NCBI RefSeq assembly: GCF_949987535.1
Contig: NC_080078.1
Location: 48,944,207-49,008,206, forward strand
Length of the DNA stretch: 64,000 bases
DNA from: Balaenoptera acutorostrata
Taxonomy: Eukaryota > Chordata > Mammalia > Artiodactyla > Balaenopteridae
Direction of reading: 5' to 3'
Shown here: positions 23,191-35,099 of the stretch, piece by piece
Layout: each line of letters begins with the position of its first letter
Position numbering within the stretch: position 1 is the first letter of the stretch
The notes under the pieces: model-generated
Databases searched by the model: none
What the model saw: the letters and a program-made list of their open reading frames with translations, nothing else
What the model was told of the DNA's origin: nothing
Made by a program: the position numbers and the translations under genes

Positions 23191-23934
23191 AAGGTTTTTA
23201 AACCCCAAACGGCTACACAGAAGGAAGTTGCCTAAACATATATCACTGTACCCATCTCCTCAATGAGAAAAAAACAAGGAAAAACGTTATGGAAAGATTG
23301 ATTGCTAGTGGCCGTTTCTGGCAAGTTATGAACATTGCAGTAAGAACAAAAAAGAAAATACAAAACTTGGGCTTCTTGAGGTTTTTGGCTTGGCCCCCAG
23401 CTAATCATGATTCCAAGTGCTGGCCGGTAAAACAACACAATCACACTGAGTTAAGCTCTTTTGCGATGTTATGGAACATGCATTGGAAAGAGCAGGCTGG
23501 GGGTGTGATGCACCTGGGACTCCCAAGAATGTTGCAGAAGCTCAGCCAGGAGAGGCCGCTGAGGAGTTCCAATCATGTAAACGGAGTGATTATGTGAACC
23601 AACTGTTTCTACTTGGCTGGACATCAGAAAAATGGCCCAGCTAGTATGGTGGTGAAGGTGGTATTCGTGCAAATGTAGACTTAGGCTGAGTGACTTCTCC
23701 TCGGAAGCGCTGCCAGGCTCTTGGTAAATCATATAGCCTCAGACAGAGTTTGGCTATGTTAGCTGTTTTTGTCTTCTTGACTGCATCTTTCCAAAATAAA
23801 CTCTCCTGTAGAACTACTTTAATGAATGAATGTGTTACTACAAACTAATGATGGAGTCATATTTAGAGCCAATAACCCCTTTCCTGATACACCCGCAGTT
23901 CCCGAAGCATGGCCCCCAAACCTGCAGCATCAGG
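23191..23934. other. Unassigned intergenic sequence
   Basis: The overlapping frames near 23,290-23,730 have no recognisable content. Confidence 0.5.
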
Positions 23935-24085
23935 GTTATCTGGGAACTTAGAAACGCAAATTCTCAGGTTCCATCTCAGAATCAGCAACTGTGTGGGTGG
24001 GGAGGGGTCCAACAATGTGTGTTTTTATAGTCCCTCCAGGGGATTCTGACTCACACAAAAGCTTGGGAAATACTGCCCTACAGCA
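23935..24085. mobile_element. MER5A-like hAT MITE
   Basis: TCTGGGAACTTAGAAACGC, ATTCTCAGGTTCCATCTCAGA and the complementary right half match MER5A as I recall it. Confidence 0.65.
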
Positions 24086-24339
24086 TCTCCTTTGGCCTAT
24101 TCAAAAACAGCGCTCCAACAATTCTGCCCTCTTCTGCGACATCATCAATTTCTCCCTCCCATTGGAGCTTTCCCATCAGCACACTTATTCATGCTGTTAT
24201 TTTTCCTTCTATAAAACAGACATCTTCTTGACCTCACTTCTCTTGCTATAGCTTCGTTCTTTGCTTCACTTTAGTTCGGATAAACAAAGCTCTTCAAAAA
24301 AACTGTCTGCGTTTTCCTCCCGGTCTCCTTTAAACCAAC

Positions 24340-25208
24340 TCAAATTAGGTTTTGCCACGAATGCTCCAAGAAACTGCTCCAGTCAAGGTTAACCGATGAC
24401 CTCCAATGCTACAAAGTCTAATAGACAACTCCCAGTCTGTATCTTTCTTGATCACTCCCTCTTCCAGGGAACATTTCCTCACTTGGCTTTCAGGTCTACC
24501 CATTCTACTGGTGTTCCTCCTACCCCATCGACTCCCTCTCAGTCTTCTTTGTGGGTTCTTCCTCATCCCCTTGGCTTCTTTAATGCTGGATGTCATTGAG
24601 CTAACTTTTTGACCACTTCCCTTCTTTATCTTCACCCTCTCCCTTAGGGGGTCTCATTTTTATTCTCGTGACTTTAAGTAGGAACTATGTTTATGACTCT
24701 CCAATATATATTTCCAACCCAGAAATGTCTCCTGAACTCTAGACTCATAAATCCTACTGCCAAGCTGATAGCTCCTCTTGGATATCTATTAGATAGAGCA
24801 AAGCTAACGTGTCCCAACTTGACCTTCTAATCTTCCCCTCCCCCACAGAGTCTTCCATCCGCAGTCTGCCACATTTCAATGACTGAAAATGCCATCCTTC
24901 CAAGAGAAGCTTGGAGTTATCTTTTATCCTGCTCCTTCTCACATGACACACGTGTAGTCTAACGTGAAATCATGTTGGTCCCACCTTCAAAATATAACCA
25001 GAATCTGACCACTTCTTACCACATCCACTGCCACCACCCTGGCACCAGCCACCATCAGCTCTCACTTAGATATTTGAAATCACCTCATGAATGGTGTCCC
25101 TGCTCTTCCATTGCTGCTCTACAGTTGATTCTCAGTGACTAGAACAGTTCATTTAAATCATAGTAAGATCATGTCACTCTTGGTCTTAAAGTCATGTAAT
25201 GGCTCCTG
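24340..25208 (+). mobile_element. L2 LINE, reverse-transcriptase relic (left part)
   Basis: The sequence follows the 3' part of the L2 ORF2 in order: the segment around TTCTTGATCACTCCCTC (24,447) corresponds to the D-H-S motif region, ATATTTCCAACCCAGA (24,707) to the segment after the active-site YADD, and CTTCAAAATATAACCAGAATC (24,987) to the C-terminus. Stops and indels abound. It breaks at 25,208 where an LTR is inserted and resumes at 25,981. Confidence 0.8.
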
Positions 25209-25980
25209 TGATATTGTGACTTTTAAGAAATATATACTTGGTCTTCATCCCCTTCCTAGAACAGAGCTCCTAAATCCCTTGGAATTTCCTAAGTGGTGAG
25301 AGCAGTCCCTAAAGGTGGCTTTTCTTATGTCAATGAGGTGGTTTTTGGAAAGCACCTGAGGATGGGGGCAGGTTTCCAGGGGAATCAACCTCTTGATTAG
25401 AGGGTTGGAGCTTTCAGTCCCAATCCCCAGCCTCTGTGGAGGGGTGAGGGTCTGGAGGTTGAGTTCAATCACCAGTGGTCAATGATTTAATCATTTGTAC
25501 CTATGTAAAGCAGCCTTCATAAAAACCCGAAAGGACTGGCTTCAGAGAGATTCTGGGTTGATGAACACTCCTTGGGGAGAGGGGCGCACCTGGAGAGGGC
25601 ATGGAAGCTTAGCAAACTTTCCCACATACCTTGCCCTGTGCATCTCTTACATCTGACTGTTCCTGGGTTATATCCTTTTATAATAAACTAGTCATTGAGT
25701 AAGTAAAACATTTCTCTGAGTTTTGTGAGCTGCTGTAGAGAATTACTCAAACCCAAGGAGGGGGTCACTGGAGCCTCTAATCTACAAGCAGTGGGTCAGA
25801 AGAACAGGTAGCAACCAGGACTTGCAACTGGTGTTTGAAGTGGGGGGGAAGGCAGCCTTGTGGGACTGAGCCCTTAACCTGTGGGATGTGACACTATCTC
25901 CGGGTCAGAATTGGGTTGAATGGTAGGACACCCAGCCATTGTCAGAGAATTGCTTGGTGTGGAGGGAAAAAACCACACCT
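25209..25980 (+). mobile_element. Solo LTR, copy 1
   Basis: About 770 bases, beginning TGATATTGTGACTTTTAAG and ending GGTGTGGAGGGAAAAAACC. It contains an AATAAA-type signal (ATATCCTTTTATAATAAAC, near 25,672). It matches 27,594-28,340 along its whole length. It sits inside an L2 element. The LTR family was not identified. Confidence 0.75.
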
Positions 25981-26198
25981 TGTATTTGAGTGCAGAATCA
26001 TAGCTCTCTGTTTCATTCAGAATCAAAGTCCTCCCCTCAGTTGCCCTGGTGTCTGTCTCCTAACTCTCTCCCCACTTGCTCCTGCTCCAGATACACTGAT
26101 CTTGCTACTCCTTGAACCCTCAGGCTTCTTCTCGCCTCTTGGCCATTGGACTGGTTGTTTCCTGGGTCTGAAATGGCTGGGACCCTCAACTTATTGAA
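25981..26198 (+). mobile_element. L2 LINE (middle part)
   Basis: CATTCAGAATCAAAGTCCT continues the L2 alignment directly from the segment interrupted at 25,208. Confidence 0.75.
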
Positions 26199-26328
26199 GT
26201 CTTTTTTTTTTTCTTTTGGCCTCACTGAGTGGCTTGTGAGATCTTAGTTCCCCGACCAGGGATTGAACACGGGGCCGTGGCAGTGAAAGCACCTAGTTCT
26301 AACCACTGGACAGCCAGGGAAGTCTCCC
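26199..26328 (-). mobile_element. Short CHR-type SINE, antisense
   Basis: Opens with poly-T and TTTTGGCCTCACTGAGTGGC, contains GATCTTAGTTCCCCGACCAGG and ends AACCACTGGACAGCCAGGGAAG. The variant lacks the long body of CHR-1 copies and matches the copy at 42,003. Confidence 0.85.
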
Positions 26329-26610
26329 TTTGAGTCTTTTTTCAAATGTCACTTTTTCAAGCGAAGCTGACTTTGTCCACCCAATGTAAATGGTAGCACC
26401 ACGACTCCATGTCAAATATCCTGCTCTTTTTTTTCTCATTGCATCTACCATCTTCATCATATTATATTATTTACTTATCTAGTTTATGGCCTGCCTCCCT
26501 GCACCAGAATATAAACTTCTTCATCACGGATGAATCCCTAGCTCCTAGAGCAGTTCCTGGCACATGCTCGGCACTCAATAAATATTTATTAATGTACAAT
26601 TAAACCAGTA
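26329..26610 (+). mobile_element. L2 LINE (3' end)
   Basis: TGCACCAGAATATAAACTTC, AGCAGTTCCTGGCACATGC and the terminal GCACTCAATAAATATTTATT form the L2 3' end. Confidence 0.85.
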
Positions 26611-27149
26611 AATGAATGAATATGTGAGTAAATGCATGTGGAGTTATTTGGGGCCTTGGTGATACTGATGTCATCACTCCGTGTCTTCGATCCTAATGTA
26701 TCTTGTCCAGAGGAGTTGGAAATTTCCCTTCAGTTGTCCTAAAGCCATCTGGATTTCATTTTTTATTGCTACCATCACGGAACATCACATCTCCAAAATC
26801 TCAAATCAAACAGAATATAAAAATGGAAGGGGAAGCAGAAAAGGAAGCTGGGCATCCCACCTGTAAATTGCAGGGGGAACGAACACTTCTAAGCTTGAAA
26901 ATATTCATGGTGGTTGGTGTGAGAGGCCGGAAGAAAGTGATAGGACTTGAAACCTGACTGCTGTCGAGCTGAGTAAACAGAGGGTCAGGGAAAACACAGA
27001 AGACCCTGGTGACAGCCAAAAAGAATGGCAGGACATTTAAAATACAGGTAAGGGGAGTCAAAACTGAGTGAATGAGAATTATGGCTGTGACCCATGAGTA
27101 GGTTTTGTAGGTTCTTCAGAAGCTGTATTGAACCTGGAAAGCAGATGGT
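26611..27149. other. Unassigned intergenic sequence
   Basis: No gene or recognised repeat. Confidence 0.5.
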
Positions 27150-27593
27150 ATATCAGTTTCCTATTGTTGCCATAACAAATTCCCACAAATTTAGTAGCTT
27201 TAAACAACACATATTTATAATCTTACGATTCTGTAGTATGAAATGGGTCTCACTGGGCTAAAATCAAGGTGTTAGCAAGGCTGTGTTCTGTTTTGGAGGC
27301 CCTAGGGGAGAATCTGTGTCCTTGCCTTTTCCAGTTTCTGGAGGCCGCTCACACTCTTTTGCTCATGCCGCCCACCCCCGTCCCCGCTTCCATCCTCAAA
27401 GCCAGCAATGGCCATTCAAGTCTTTCTCATACAGCATTACTCTGACATTGATGCTTCTGATTCTCTCTTCCACATTTAAGGACCCTTCTGATTACATTGA
27501 GCCCATCAGGGCAACCTAGGATAATCTTATTTTAAAATCAGCTGATTAGCAATCTTAGTTCTATCTGCAATCTTATTTCTCCTTTGCCTTGTG
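27150..27593 (-). mobile_element. MLT1-type LTR (MaLR), antisense
   Basis: TATCAGTTTCCTATTGTTGCC and AACAAATTCCCACAAATTTAG followed by GGAGGCCCTAGGGGAGAATC and TGATTACATTGAGCCC follow the reverse complement of MLT1. It abuts the next LTR. Confidence 0.8.
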
Positions 27594-28340
27594 TGATATT
27601 GTGATTTTTAATAAGAGATGTACATTTGGTCTTTGACGCTGCTCCTGGCACAGAACTCCAAAACGCTTGGAATTTCCTAAGTGATGAGAACTCCAAAGGT
27701 GTCTTTTGTTATTTAATGAGGTGACTTTTGGAAAGCCATTAAGGATGGGACTGGTAACCAGAGGAGCCAACTGTGTAATTAGACAGTTGGAACTTTCAGT
27801 CCCAACCCCCGGCCTCTGGGTGGCCAATGGCTAATGATTTAATCAATCATGTCTATGTAATGAAGCCTCCATAAAAACTCAAAAGGACAGGGTTCGGAGA
27901 GCTTCTGGGTTGGTGAACACATGGAGATTTGGGGACAATGGTGTGCCTGAAGAGGGCATGGAAGCTCCATGCCCTTTCCCCATACCTTGCCCTATACCTC
28001 TCTTCCATCTGGCTGTTCCTGTGTTACATCCTTTTATAATAAACCAGTGATCTAGTAAGTAAAATGTTTCCTGAGTTCTGTGAGCTACTGTAGCAAATTA
28101 ATGGAACTTGAGGAGGGGTTGTAGGAACCTCCAATCGACAGCAGATTGGTCAGAAGCACAGGTGACAACCTGGGCTGGCAATTGGCATCAGAAAGTGGGG
28201 GGCAGTCTAGTGGGACTGAGCCCTTCACCTGTGGAATCTGATGCTATCTCCAGGTAGCTAGTATCAGAACTGAGTTGAATGACAGGACACCCAGCTGGTG
28301 TCTGGAGCATTGGTTGTTGGTGTGGGGAAACCACCACACC
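27594..28340 (+). mobile_element. Solo LTR, copy 2
   Basis: Same family and orientation as 25,209-25,980: TGATATTGTGATTTTTAAT start, ATCCTTTTATAATAAACCAG poly-A region near 28,028, end near GGTGTGGGGAAACCACC. No retroviral internal sequence lies between the copies, so they are separate solo LTRs and not a provirus. Confidence 0.75.
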
Positions 28341-29201
28341 CCAAACACATACATGTTGGAATTGGGGGTTTAGACCCCGTTACCTTGTAAAATAAAATAT
28401 TCACAGGTTCCTGAGATTAGTACATTAGACATCTTAGTCTACCTACCACAGGTGGTATCTGAATCACAATAGTTTTTTGTTTATTTGATTAGAAATGAGT
28501 TCTAGAAGAAACAAAGACCAGCCTGGACAGCTGCTCTTTATCCCTGTTTCTTAGTAATATTTATTGGATGGATGACTAGAGAGAAGAGTGGGATTAGAGG
28601 TACTTTTACTGGCAGCTTCCCACAGGAGTCTTTAGGATCTTTGGGGTGAAATAAGACCACTTCCTACAATTTCCTATCTGCCATTATGTTTTATGTTTGC
28701 AAACCTTAAAGATAAGTAATAGAGTCTAGAAGAAAATGATGTCAATAATCAGATAACAGTGTTTCAGAGTTTCTCAGTGAATGTTGTTGGACTCGGGTAA
28801 ATCTATAGACAGTTTTCTACTGGCCTACTTTCCATGGGTATAGCTGATTTGCATAACTTTCCAATCCATCTTCATTAGGTTTCTCTCTTTCCCAGCTTCC
28901 ATGAGTGTTGGTTAATAACTTAGGAATAAACATTGAAATGCAGGAGGGATTTCACACACTTGTCATTGGTGAAACCTTCCCCTGGACTCTCACACCGGCC
29001 CTGACAGAAGATAACGTGGGCCCTGGATCAGACGACTCTGTCATTTACACTTAGCCAGAGGTCCCCTTCTCCATGCCTACTGTGTGCCCAACACATAGTA
29101 GGCCTTCCACAAATATTTGTGGATTGATGGATTGGGTTAACCATCTGCAAACTGAGTGGATTGGAGCAGATGAACTTCCTGTCAGGTATGTGTGATTCTT
29201 C
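28341..29201. other. Unassigned intergenic sequence
   Basis: A weak L2/MIR-like end (CCAACACATAGTAGGCCTTCC) lies near 29,088. Otherwise nothing is recognised. Confidence 0.5.
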
Positions 29202-29217
29202 AGAAGCAGACCCTGAG

Positions 29218-29572
29218 GGCTTCCCTGGTGGCGCAGTGGTTGAGAATCTGCCTGCCAATGCAGGGGACACGGGTTCGAGCCCTGGTCTGGGAAGATCCCA
29301 CATGCCACGGAGCAGCTAGGCCCGTGAGCCACAGTTACTGAGCCTGCGCGTCTGGAGCCTGTGCTCCGCAACAAGAGAGGCCGCGATAGTGAGAGGCCCG
29401 CGCATGGCGATGAAGAGTGGTCCCCACTTGCCGCAACTAGAGAAAGCCCTCGCACAGAAACGAAGACCCAACACAGCCAAAAGTAAATAAATAAATAATA
29501 AAAATAAAGGAATTCCTTTAAAAAAAAAAGTAAAATAAATATCCTTTAAAAAAAAAAAAAAAAAAAAAAAGA
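29218..29572 (+). mobile_element. CHR-1-like SINE, sense, with serial tails
   Basis: Starts GGCTTCCCTGGTGGCGCAG. Perfect 16-bp direct repeats AGAAGCAGACCCTGAG lie at 29202-29217 and 29573-29588. The tail reads (AAAT)n, then GGAATTCCTTT, A10 (29520-29529), then 18 foreign bases (29530-29547), then about 23 A. Confidence 0.95.
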
Positions 29573-29990
29573 AGAAGCAGACCCTGAGATGAGGATTTGC
29601 GTGCAAGTAATATGTGAAGGAAGGACTTCCAAAAGAAATAGGTGAGGGAGTGGAGGAGGCAAGCTGGGGAAGAGGGAGAAGCCAAGCAAAGGAGTGATTT
29701 CAGGCAGAGCCACAGCTTCTGCTTGACCCCACGGGGAGGCTCGAGAGCCAAGATTATACCTCTGAGTCTGTACTTTCTCAAGGGAAGGAGCTGGGCTTTT
29801 CTATTCCAGTACCAGCCCTTGTTGGCCAAAGGCCACCCTAGGAGGATGAGTGGGCCCCCAGGCACTTGGAGCTCTCAGCAAAGTGGGCAAAGTGGCTCCA
29901 GCTGCCCAAGGGATGGGCTCTGAAGAGAGTCAGACCAGCTGGCTGGTAAAAGCAAGAGCACAGAAGCCAAGGGAGGGGCCCAGAAATGGT
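29573..29990. repeat. Dispersed repeat, family A
   Basis: AAGCAGACCCTGAGATGAGGA plus AG-rich body, shared with 12,476 and 33,738. The SINE at 29,218 inserted into its left part. Confidence 0.45.
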
Positions 29991-31654
29991 TAGAGACCTC
30001 GGAGGGTACCACCAGCATTCACCACAGCGTCTTCCGGCTCCACAGTTGTAGAAACATGGCAACGTGTTCACGTTTGTTATGTGCAAAAATTCACAGTTTG
30101 AGAATTCTGAGAGACACCCCTGTAATACATTTGTCTTTAATAAATATGGCTTTGTTCCCAAGAAATAAATTTTTCCAGTGGTAAATCTGGCTTTAAATGA
30201 CCATGGTATGTACAATTTCTGCATTTAAAAAATTCCATGTGGTTGTTTCTAGGGATGTTTGGACTTTTCTATTCCAATTCTACTATGCTATACTTGTAGA
30301 ATTGGACTAGAAAAATGCAGTTAACTACATACTAGATCCAAATGTCCTCCCGATCAGTCATGGTATTAATTTCGTTTAATATTGATGTTTTGGACATTAT
30401 TCATGGCATGGTTAAAAAGCCATAAAAATAAAACTTGAAGCATATGTTCCTGGGCTCATTTCTGAACAAATATCTCAACAATTAAAGAAAAAAATTACTG
30501 AAAATAAAAGAAACTAAAGAGGCCCATCTCCTCATGATCCTGGAACCACTGAGGGCAGAACAGTCCCTCAGATTAAGACATTTCACTTATAAAGCTTTAA
30601 ATTAATCTGGCTTCCACTGAGGGCAGGTCAAAAAGGCACTTGAAAGCAATGCTAAGTGTTGGTTTTGGACCATTTTAATGCTAAAACACATATTTAAACC
30701 ATTTACACAAGATAAACTAACAGTTTTTTTGGCCAAGGGCCTGCCAATTAGGATGTTAAAAGAGCAGGCATAAGAAACCATGCGTTGTTTGGGATGTAAT
30801 TTGAGCCTGTTCTCTGGACCAGCGAAATTGTGAAAGACCAGCATGTTCCTTTCTAGGACCAGGTTGTTTCTGTAGGCTTATGGGGCTTCTGTGTGTCAAA
30901 ACTACTCTTGGAGCTGTTTATCTTTGTGTAGAAAGTGACTGGCAGGGTTACTGAGATACCGTTTGGCTAACAGAGTTACAACGAGATGTAATAATTCAAT
31001 TCACCTAGAAACAGCAATGACTGATTATTAAATATACCACAAATACTTCCAGTCCTAATGAAGATGTTGATGTTGATAAGGATAATGAGGAGGAGGAGAT
31101 GGAGGATACTTGGCCAAGATTCTTTCTGTTGCTGGAGTACCCTGAGGGCTTTGAACTGTCTTTTCTTTCTGCCTGAATCTTGTTCCTCCAGATGGTGTCA
31201 TGGTTGGTTCCTTTCTTCATTGAGGTATAATCCAAAAGTCATCGTCTCTATGAGGCTTTCCTAGGGTTGATCTAGTATTGTTTTCCCTGATACACAGACA
31301 GGCACTATGACATTCTCTGCTTTCTTTCCTTTATAACACTCATCACTACTGTTGTTATACTGTCCACTTATGCTTTTACTTATTTATTGTGGGTCTCCCC
31401 TAGGCTCACCACTCTCATTTATGGAGGCTTCTGATTCACAGAACAACCACTTTCTTTTCCCATCCATGGTTCCATCGTGTACCATGAGGGGCCCTCGTGC
31501 ATGCATGTGGACAAGACAGCTTGCCCATCCAAGCCCCATCCAACACACCACCATCCCTGTAAACGCTGAGATATGGCACAACAAAAAGAACTGGTTGCAA
31601 TTTACTTTGAAATTTATTTTTTTTTAAATAGATAGGTTTATGTCCGGATAGAGA
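29991..31654. other. Unassigned intergenic sequence
   Basis: No gene is supported and no repeat is recognised with confidence. Confidence 0.45.
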
Positions 31655-31800
31655 AATGGCTAGATATGTGATAAAGCAAGTACAGTGAAATGTAAATGGT
31701 ATTGTAAAATCTAGGTGGTAGATATACAGGTGCTTGCTTTTTTTTTATTTTTCAAGTTTTCTGTACGTTTGGAAATTTTCATCATACAAAGTTGGAAGAA
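31655..31800 (+). mobile_element. Old L1 3' end fragment, sense
   Basis: TGTAAATGGTATTGTAAAATC and TTTCTGTACGTTTGGAAATTT resemble an old L1M 3' UTR end. Confidence 0.6.
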
Positions 31801-31804
31801 ACAC

Positions 31805-31925
31805 AAAGAATCAAAGAACTGGTTTGGAAGTCAGGAGAAGTCAGGAGTCAGAGTTGATTGGGTCCCAGCTCTGCTATTCACTTGCCATGTAACCTTGGAC
31901 AAATCTCAAACACTGTGAGAGTTAT
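31805..31925 (+). mobile_element. MIR fragment, sense
   Basis: CCAGCTCTGCTATTCACTTGC and TAACCTTGGACAAATCTC match MIR. Confidence 0.65.
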
Positions 31926-31949
31926 ATTAAAAAAATAGTTTGACTATCT

Positions 31950-32290
31950 ATTAGTCAGGACTCTTTTGGTTGGAAGTGACAGTAAGCCATCTCAAACTAA
32001 CTGAGAGAGACAGAGAGACAGAGAGAGAGAGAGAGATTGATTGGCGCATATAACTGGGAGGGAGAGGCTTCAAACCAGACCATTTGAAATTTCTCCCCAT
32101 CTCTTGACTCTGCTTCTCCTCATGTATTGCCCTTAGCTCTTCCAACTCCAGATGGACTTTCTCCATGAAACAGGGAATGGGAATGGCCACAGATTTTACC
32201 TCTTTCAATTTAATAACGTAACGTGTAAAAGAGGATCCTCTCTTCAAAAATCCATAATATAAGATTCTAGGGAAGTATTTGGATTGGCCT
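31950..32290. repeat. Dispersed repeat, family B-like, with (GA)n
   Basis: GTTGGAAGTGACAGTAAGCC and TTGATTGGCGCATATAACTGG recall family B. An interrupted (GA)n lies at about 32,001-32,038 inside it. Confidence 0.4.
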
Positions 32291-32689
32291 GAAATGAGTC
32301 ATGAGCCTAGACTTACAGCCCCAGGTATAATATGTAATTAGCCAGGCCTGGGTCACATGTTTGTACCTGGGTCAGGCTGCCAGGGCACTGACTGGAAGAC
32401 CCAGCAAAGCCACATAAAATGGGGGTGGGGATCAGTTTCCATAGTCCAAGGGACGTTATTACCAGGGAGAAAAGGGAAGGGATGTTGGAGAGAGAAAAGA
32501 AAACAAATGCCTACTATAGCCTGGCCTCTCTAAGGAATCTTTTAGAGCTAATATTTTGTAGGTGCTGATTAGACTGCTATGTACCTTATAGATGCTCAGA
32601 AAACATTTGTCAAATGAAAGAAAATGTAAAAAAAAAAAAAGAAAAAGCCAGAAAAATGACAAATTATTTAAAATGTTAGTAATGGGAAA
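32291..32689. other. Unassigned intergenic sequence
   Basis: A13 run near 32,628. Nothing else is recognised. Confidence 0.5.
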
Positions 32690-32830
32690 ATTCTTTAGAT
32701 ATCAGTTAGCTTAACTCCTTCATTTCACAGATAAAGGAAAATGAGGCCCCAAAAGGTTAAGTGATATTCCCAAGGACATGTGGTTACATCTAATACTCAA
32801 GCATTCTGATCCCTACCCTGCCTCTCGGTC
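32690..32830 (-). mobile_element. MIR SINE, antisense
   Basis: TTTCACAGATAAAGGAAAATG, AAGTGATATTCCCAAGGACA and the following segment match reverse-complement MIR. Confidence 0.65.
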
Positions 32831-33478
32831 TCTCTTTAAAGCATTCCTATTTCAAACAGATTCCTTTTGCCCTCAACTCTCAATAGATGAACGAACCATC
32901 AGCTAATACCACCCAGGCATCTTGATAGCAAAGAAAATAGAGACTAAAAATTACAAAGAAAAGGAAAAGAAAAAAAAATCCACCTTTGTTTAATTGTTAT
33001 TCTGATGAGTTAAGCCTTGGATTCAACACAGGCAGGCTCTCCTAATAGAAAAGAAGACAGATTCATTGGCTGCTCCCACAGTCAGCTTGTGGATAAAAGT
33101 GTGTTTATACAGCTGGATGGATCTAGGAGCCAGGGCTGAAAATAGTCAGTGAGCAGGCTGATGGCAGGTGACAGCTGGGAGCATCTGTTTCCCATCAGAG
33201 ACCCTAGGCTACAATCGTTCTGTCCTCTGACCCCTGGGCCCACCTTCCCTGGAGGCCTGGGTGTGTTCCCACGTCTTAAGGTGCTGACAGCCAATTCACT
33301 TGCTAACACATCCTAAGGATGCTCTTGGGTTAGAAAGCTCTGGTCTGGGATTTGGAAGGAAATCTCAGAATTCAGATTGGATGGATCAAGTTATTTATGT
33401 TCAGCTGCTAAATCACACTTTAATTCTGTCGTAGAAACTGTCAGAAAGAACTGGTCATCTATTTCCTTCCCTTTGCCC
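32831..33478. other. Unassigned intergenic sequence
   Basis: No gene or recognised repeat. Confidence 0.5.
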
Positions 33479-33520
33479 GTCCTTCCTTCCTTCCTTCCTT
33501 CCTTCCTCCCCTCCTTCCAA
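33479..33520. repeat. (TTCC)n microsatellite
   Basis: About seven clean TTCC units followed by imperfect CT-rich units. Confidence 0.95.
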
Positions 33521-33737
33521 TTTTTAGCTAAGCGGGAATATTGGAAGAGACTGCTACCCTTAATTTTTTGTAGAAAAGCAGAATTATGCTGCTCCTAATT
33601 TTTCTACAGCAGTTAGCCACCTTGGCCAGCATCTTGAAAAATATCTTGAGTCCTGTCTGCAAAATGAGCTTCATAGAAATGAATATTAGGCTTTGATGGT
33701 AACCAAAAGATATGACTGGATGAAGGAGGTCAGTCTT

Positions 33738-33990
33738 AATTTGGGTTCCCCTGAATACAGACCCTGAGAGAGGATCAAGTGCAGGAAGTTTTTGGCAGGT
33801 GGTTTAGGGAAGCGGAAGTGAGGGACTATGAAGACTGAGGCAGGGAGGCAGGAAAAGCCAGTGAAAGGATGCTTCATCCATTGCTGCTGTGGGCAACCCT
33901 GAGAACTCTGAGAAGCTTACAGAATGCCTTCCAGATTGGCCTGAAGGACAGAAGGCTGGAGCCTTTAAACAGCTCTTTGGTTGAGTGTTG
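33738..33990. repeat. Dispersed repeat, family A
   Basis: GGTTCCCCTGAATACAGACCC plus TGAGAGAGGATCAAGTGCAGG, same family as 29,573. Confidence 0.45.
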
Positions 33991-34189
33991 CCCCTAGGGG
34001 GTGTTACTGCCTAAGCACTTCCAGGGTGTGCTTGAACATTAACTCAGAGCAAGCTACTGCAGCATTGGAAGTGACCCTGGACCAGAAAGCAGAAAGACAA
34101 GGAAGCTGGCAGTGCAAGTTGCAGCTGCCTGCCGGAGATGAACTCAGAGTCAGCCAAGGAGATGAGGTACAGACACCAGAGGCATCTGC

Positions 34190-34320
34190 TAACAAAGTAT
34201 GAGCAGCCAGAATAAATCCAGATAAACTATGGATTAATTAGTGATTGGAATATGGGATGACTTATACTATTCTCTCTACTCTTTCATATCTTTGAAAATT
34301 TCCATAATAAGAAGTAAAAA
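34190..34320 (+). mobile_element. Old L1 3' end fragment, sense
   Basis: GGATGACTTATACTATTCTC and GAAAATTTCCATAATAAGAAG resemble an old L1M 3' terminus. Confidence 0.5.
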
Positions 34321-35099
34321 AGAAAAAGTGAAGCTTAACATAAAATTTCCTCCAATGTCATCCTCACACTTAAGAGAAACATTGGAATAGAAGCTAAATA
34401 ACCTTGATTTCCCTGCCACCCACCCCTAATACTGTTAGGTGCATTCTTCCTTGTAAAGATTGTAAAGGAAGGAAAAATGTTATTGGTTCTAAACTATATA
34501 AAATAATACGGGTTAATAGTTCCAAACAAACGATATGCTTTAAATTTGCTGAAACAGCATTGACTTTACAGAAATAGACAATATTGCATAGGTAGATAGT
34601 AAGAAAAGGAAATCATAGGGAGGGGGAAGATCCTGACTGGTCCTATTATTTTAGGCAAAGTTACACTCAGAGTGTCCTGGACAATGAGTGTATTTTGTTT
34701 TTTGCAGTCTAGCATTCATGTCTCCTGCTCTCGGAAACGTTTCTCAATTTCCTCCCCTCACTTTGTGCAGTTTTTGTGGGACTATGAGTTTGAGGATCTT
34801 GTCTTCTCTTGGACAAGGTGTGAACACATGATCCAATTTATGCCATATATATGTTTTATCCTGGAATTTAAATCTTGAAGAAAGAGGCACAAGTATCAGA
34901 AATAGATGAAGTTGATTCATCCCATGGTTGTCCCTGGAAAAGCTTGTCCATTAGCAGTTTCTAGGTAGCTAGAACTTTTCTGGTTCCTATCTTTTCTGAG
35001 AGTTTTCCCTATGTTTCTGTGAGCTACCCCATCCATTTAATACATTCATTTTTTGGCTTTACTTAGCCAAAGGGGGTCTTGGTCCCATGCACTACTGAA
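34321..35099. other. Unassigned intergenic sequence
   Basis: No gene or recognised repeat. Confidence 0.5.

Noticed and set aside
25209..28340. A provirus bounded by two LTRs
   Set aside because: The interval holds L2, MLT1 and unique sequence with no gag, pol or env, and the LTRs interrupt different host sequence.
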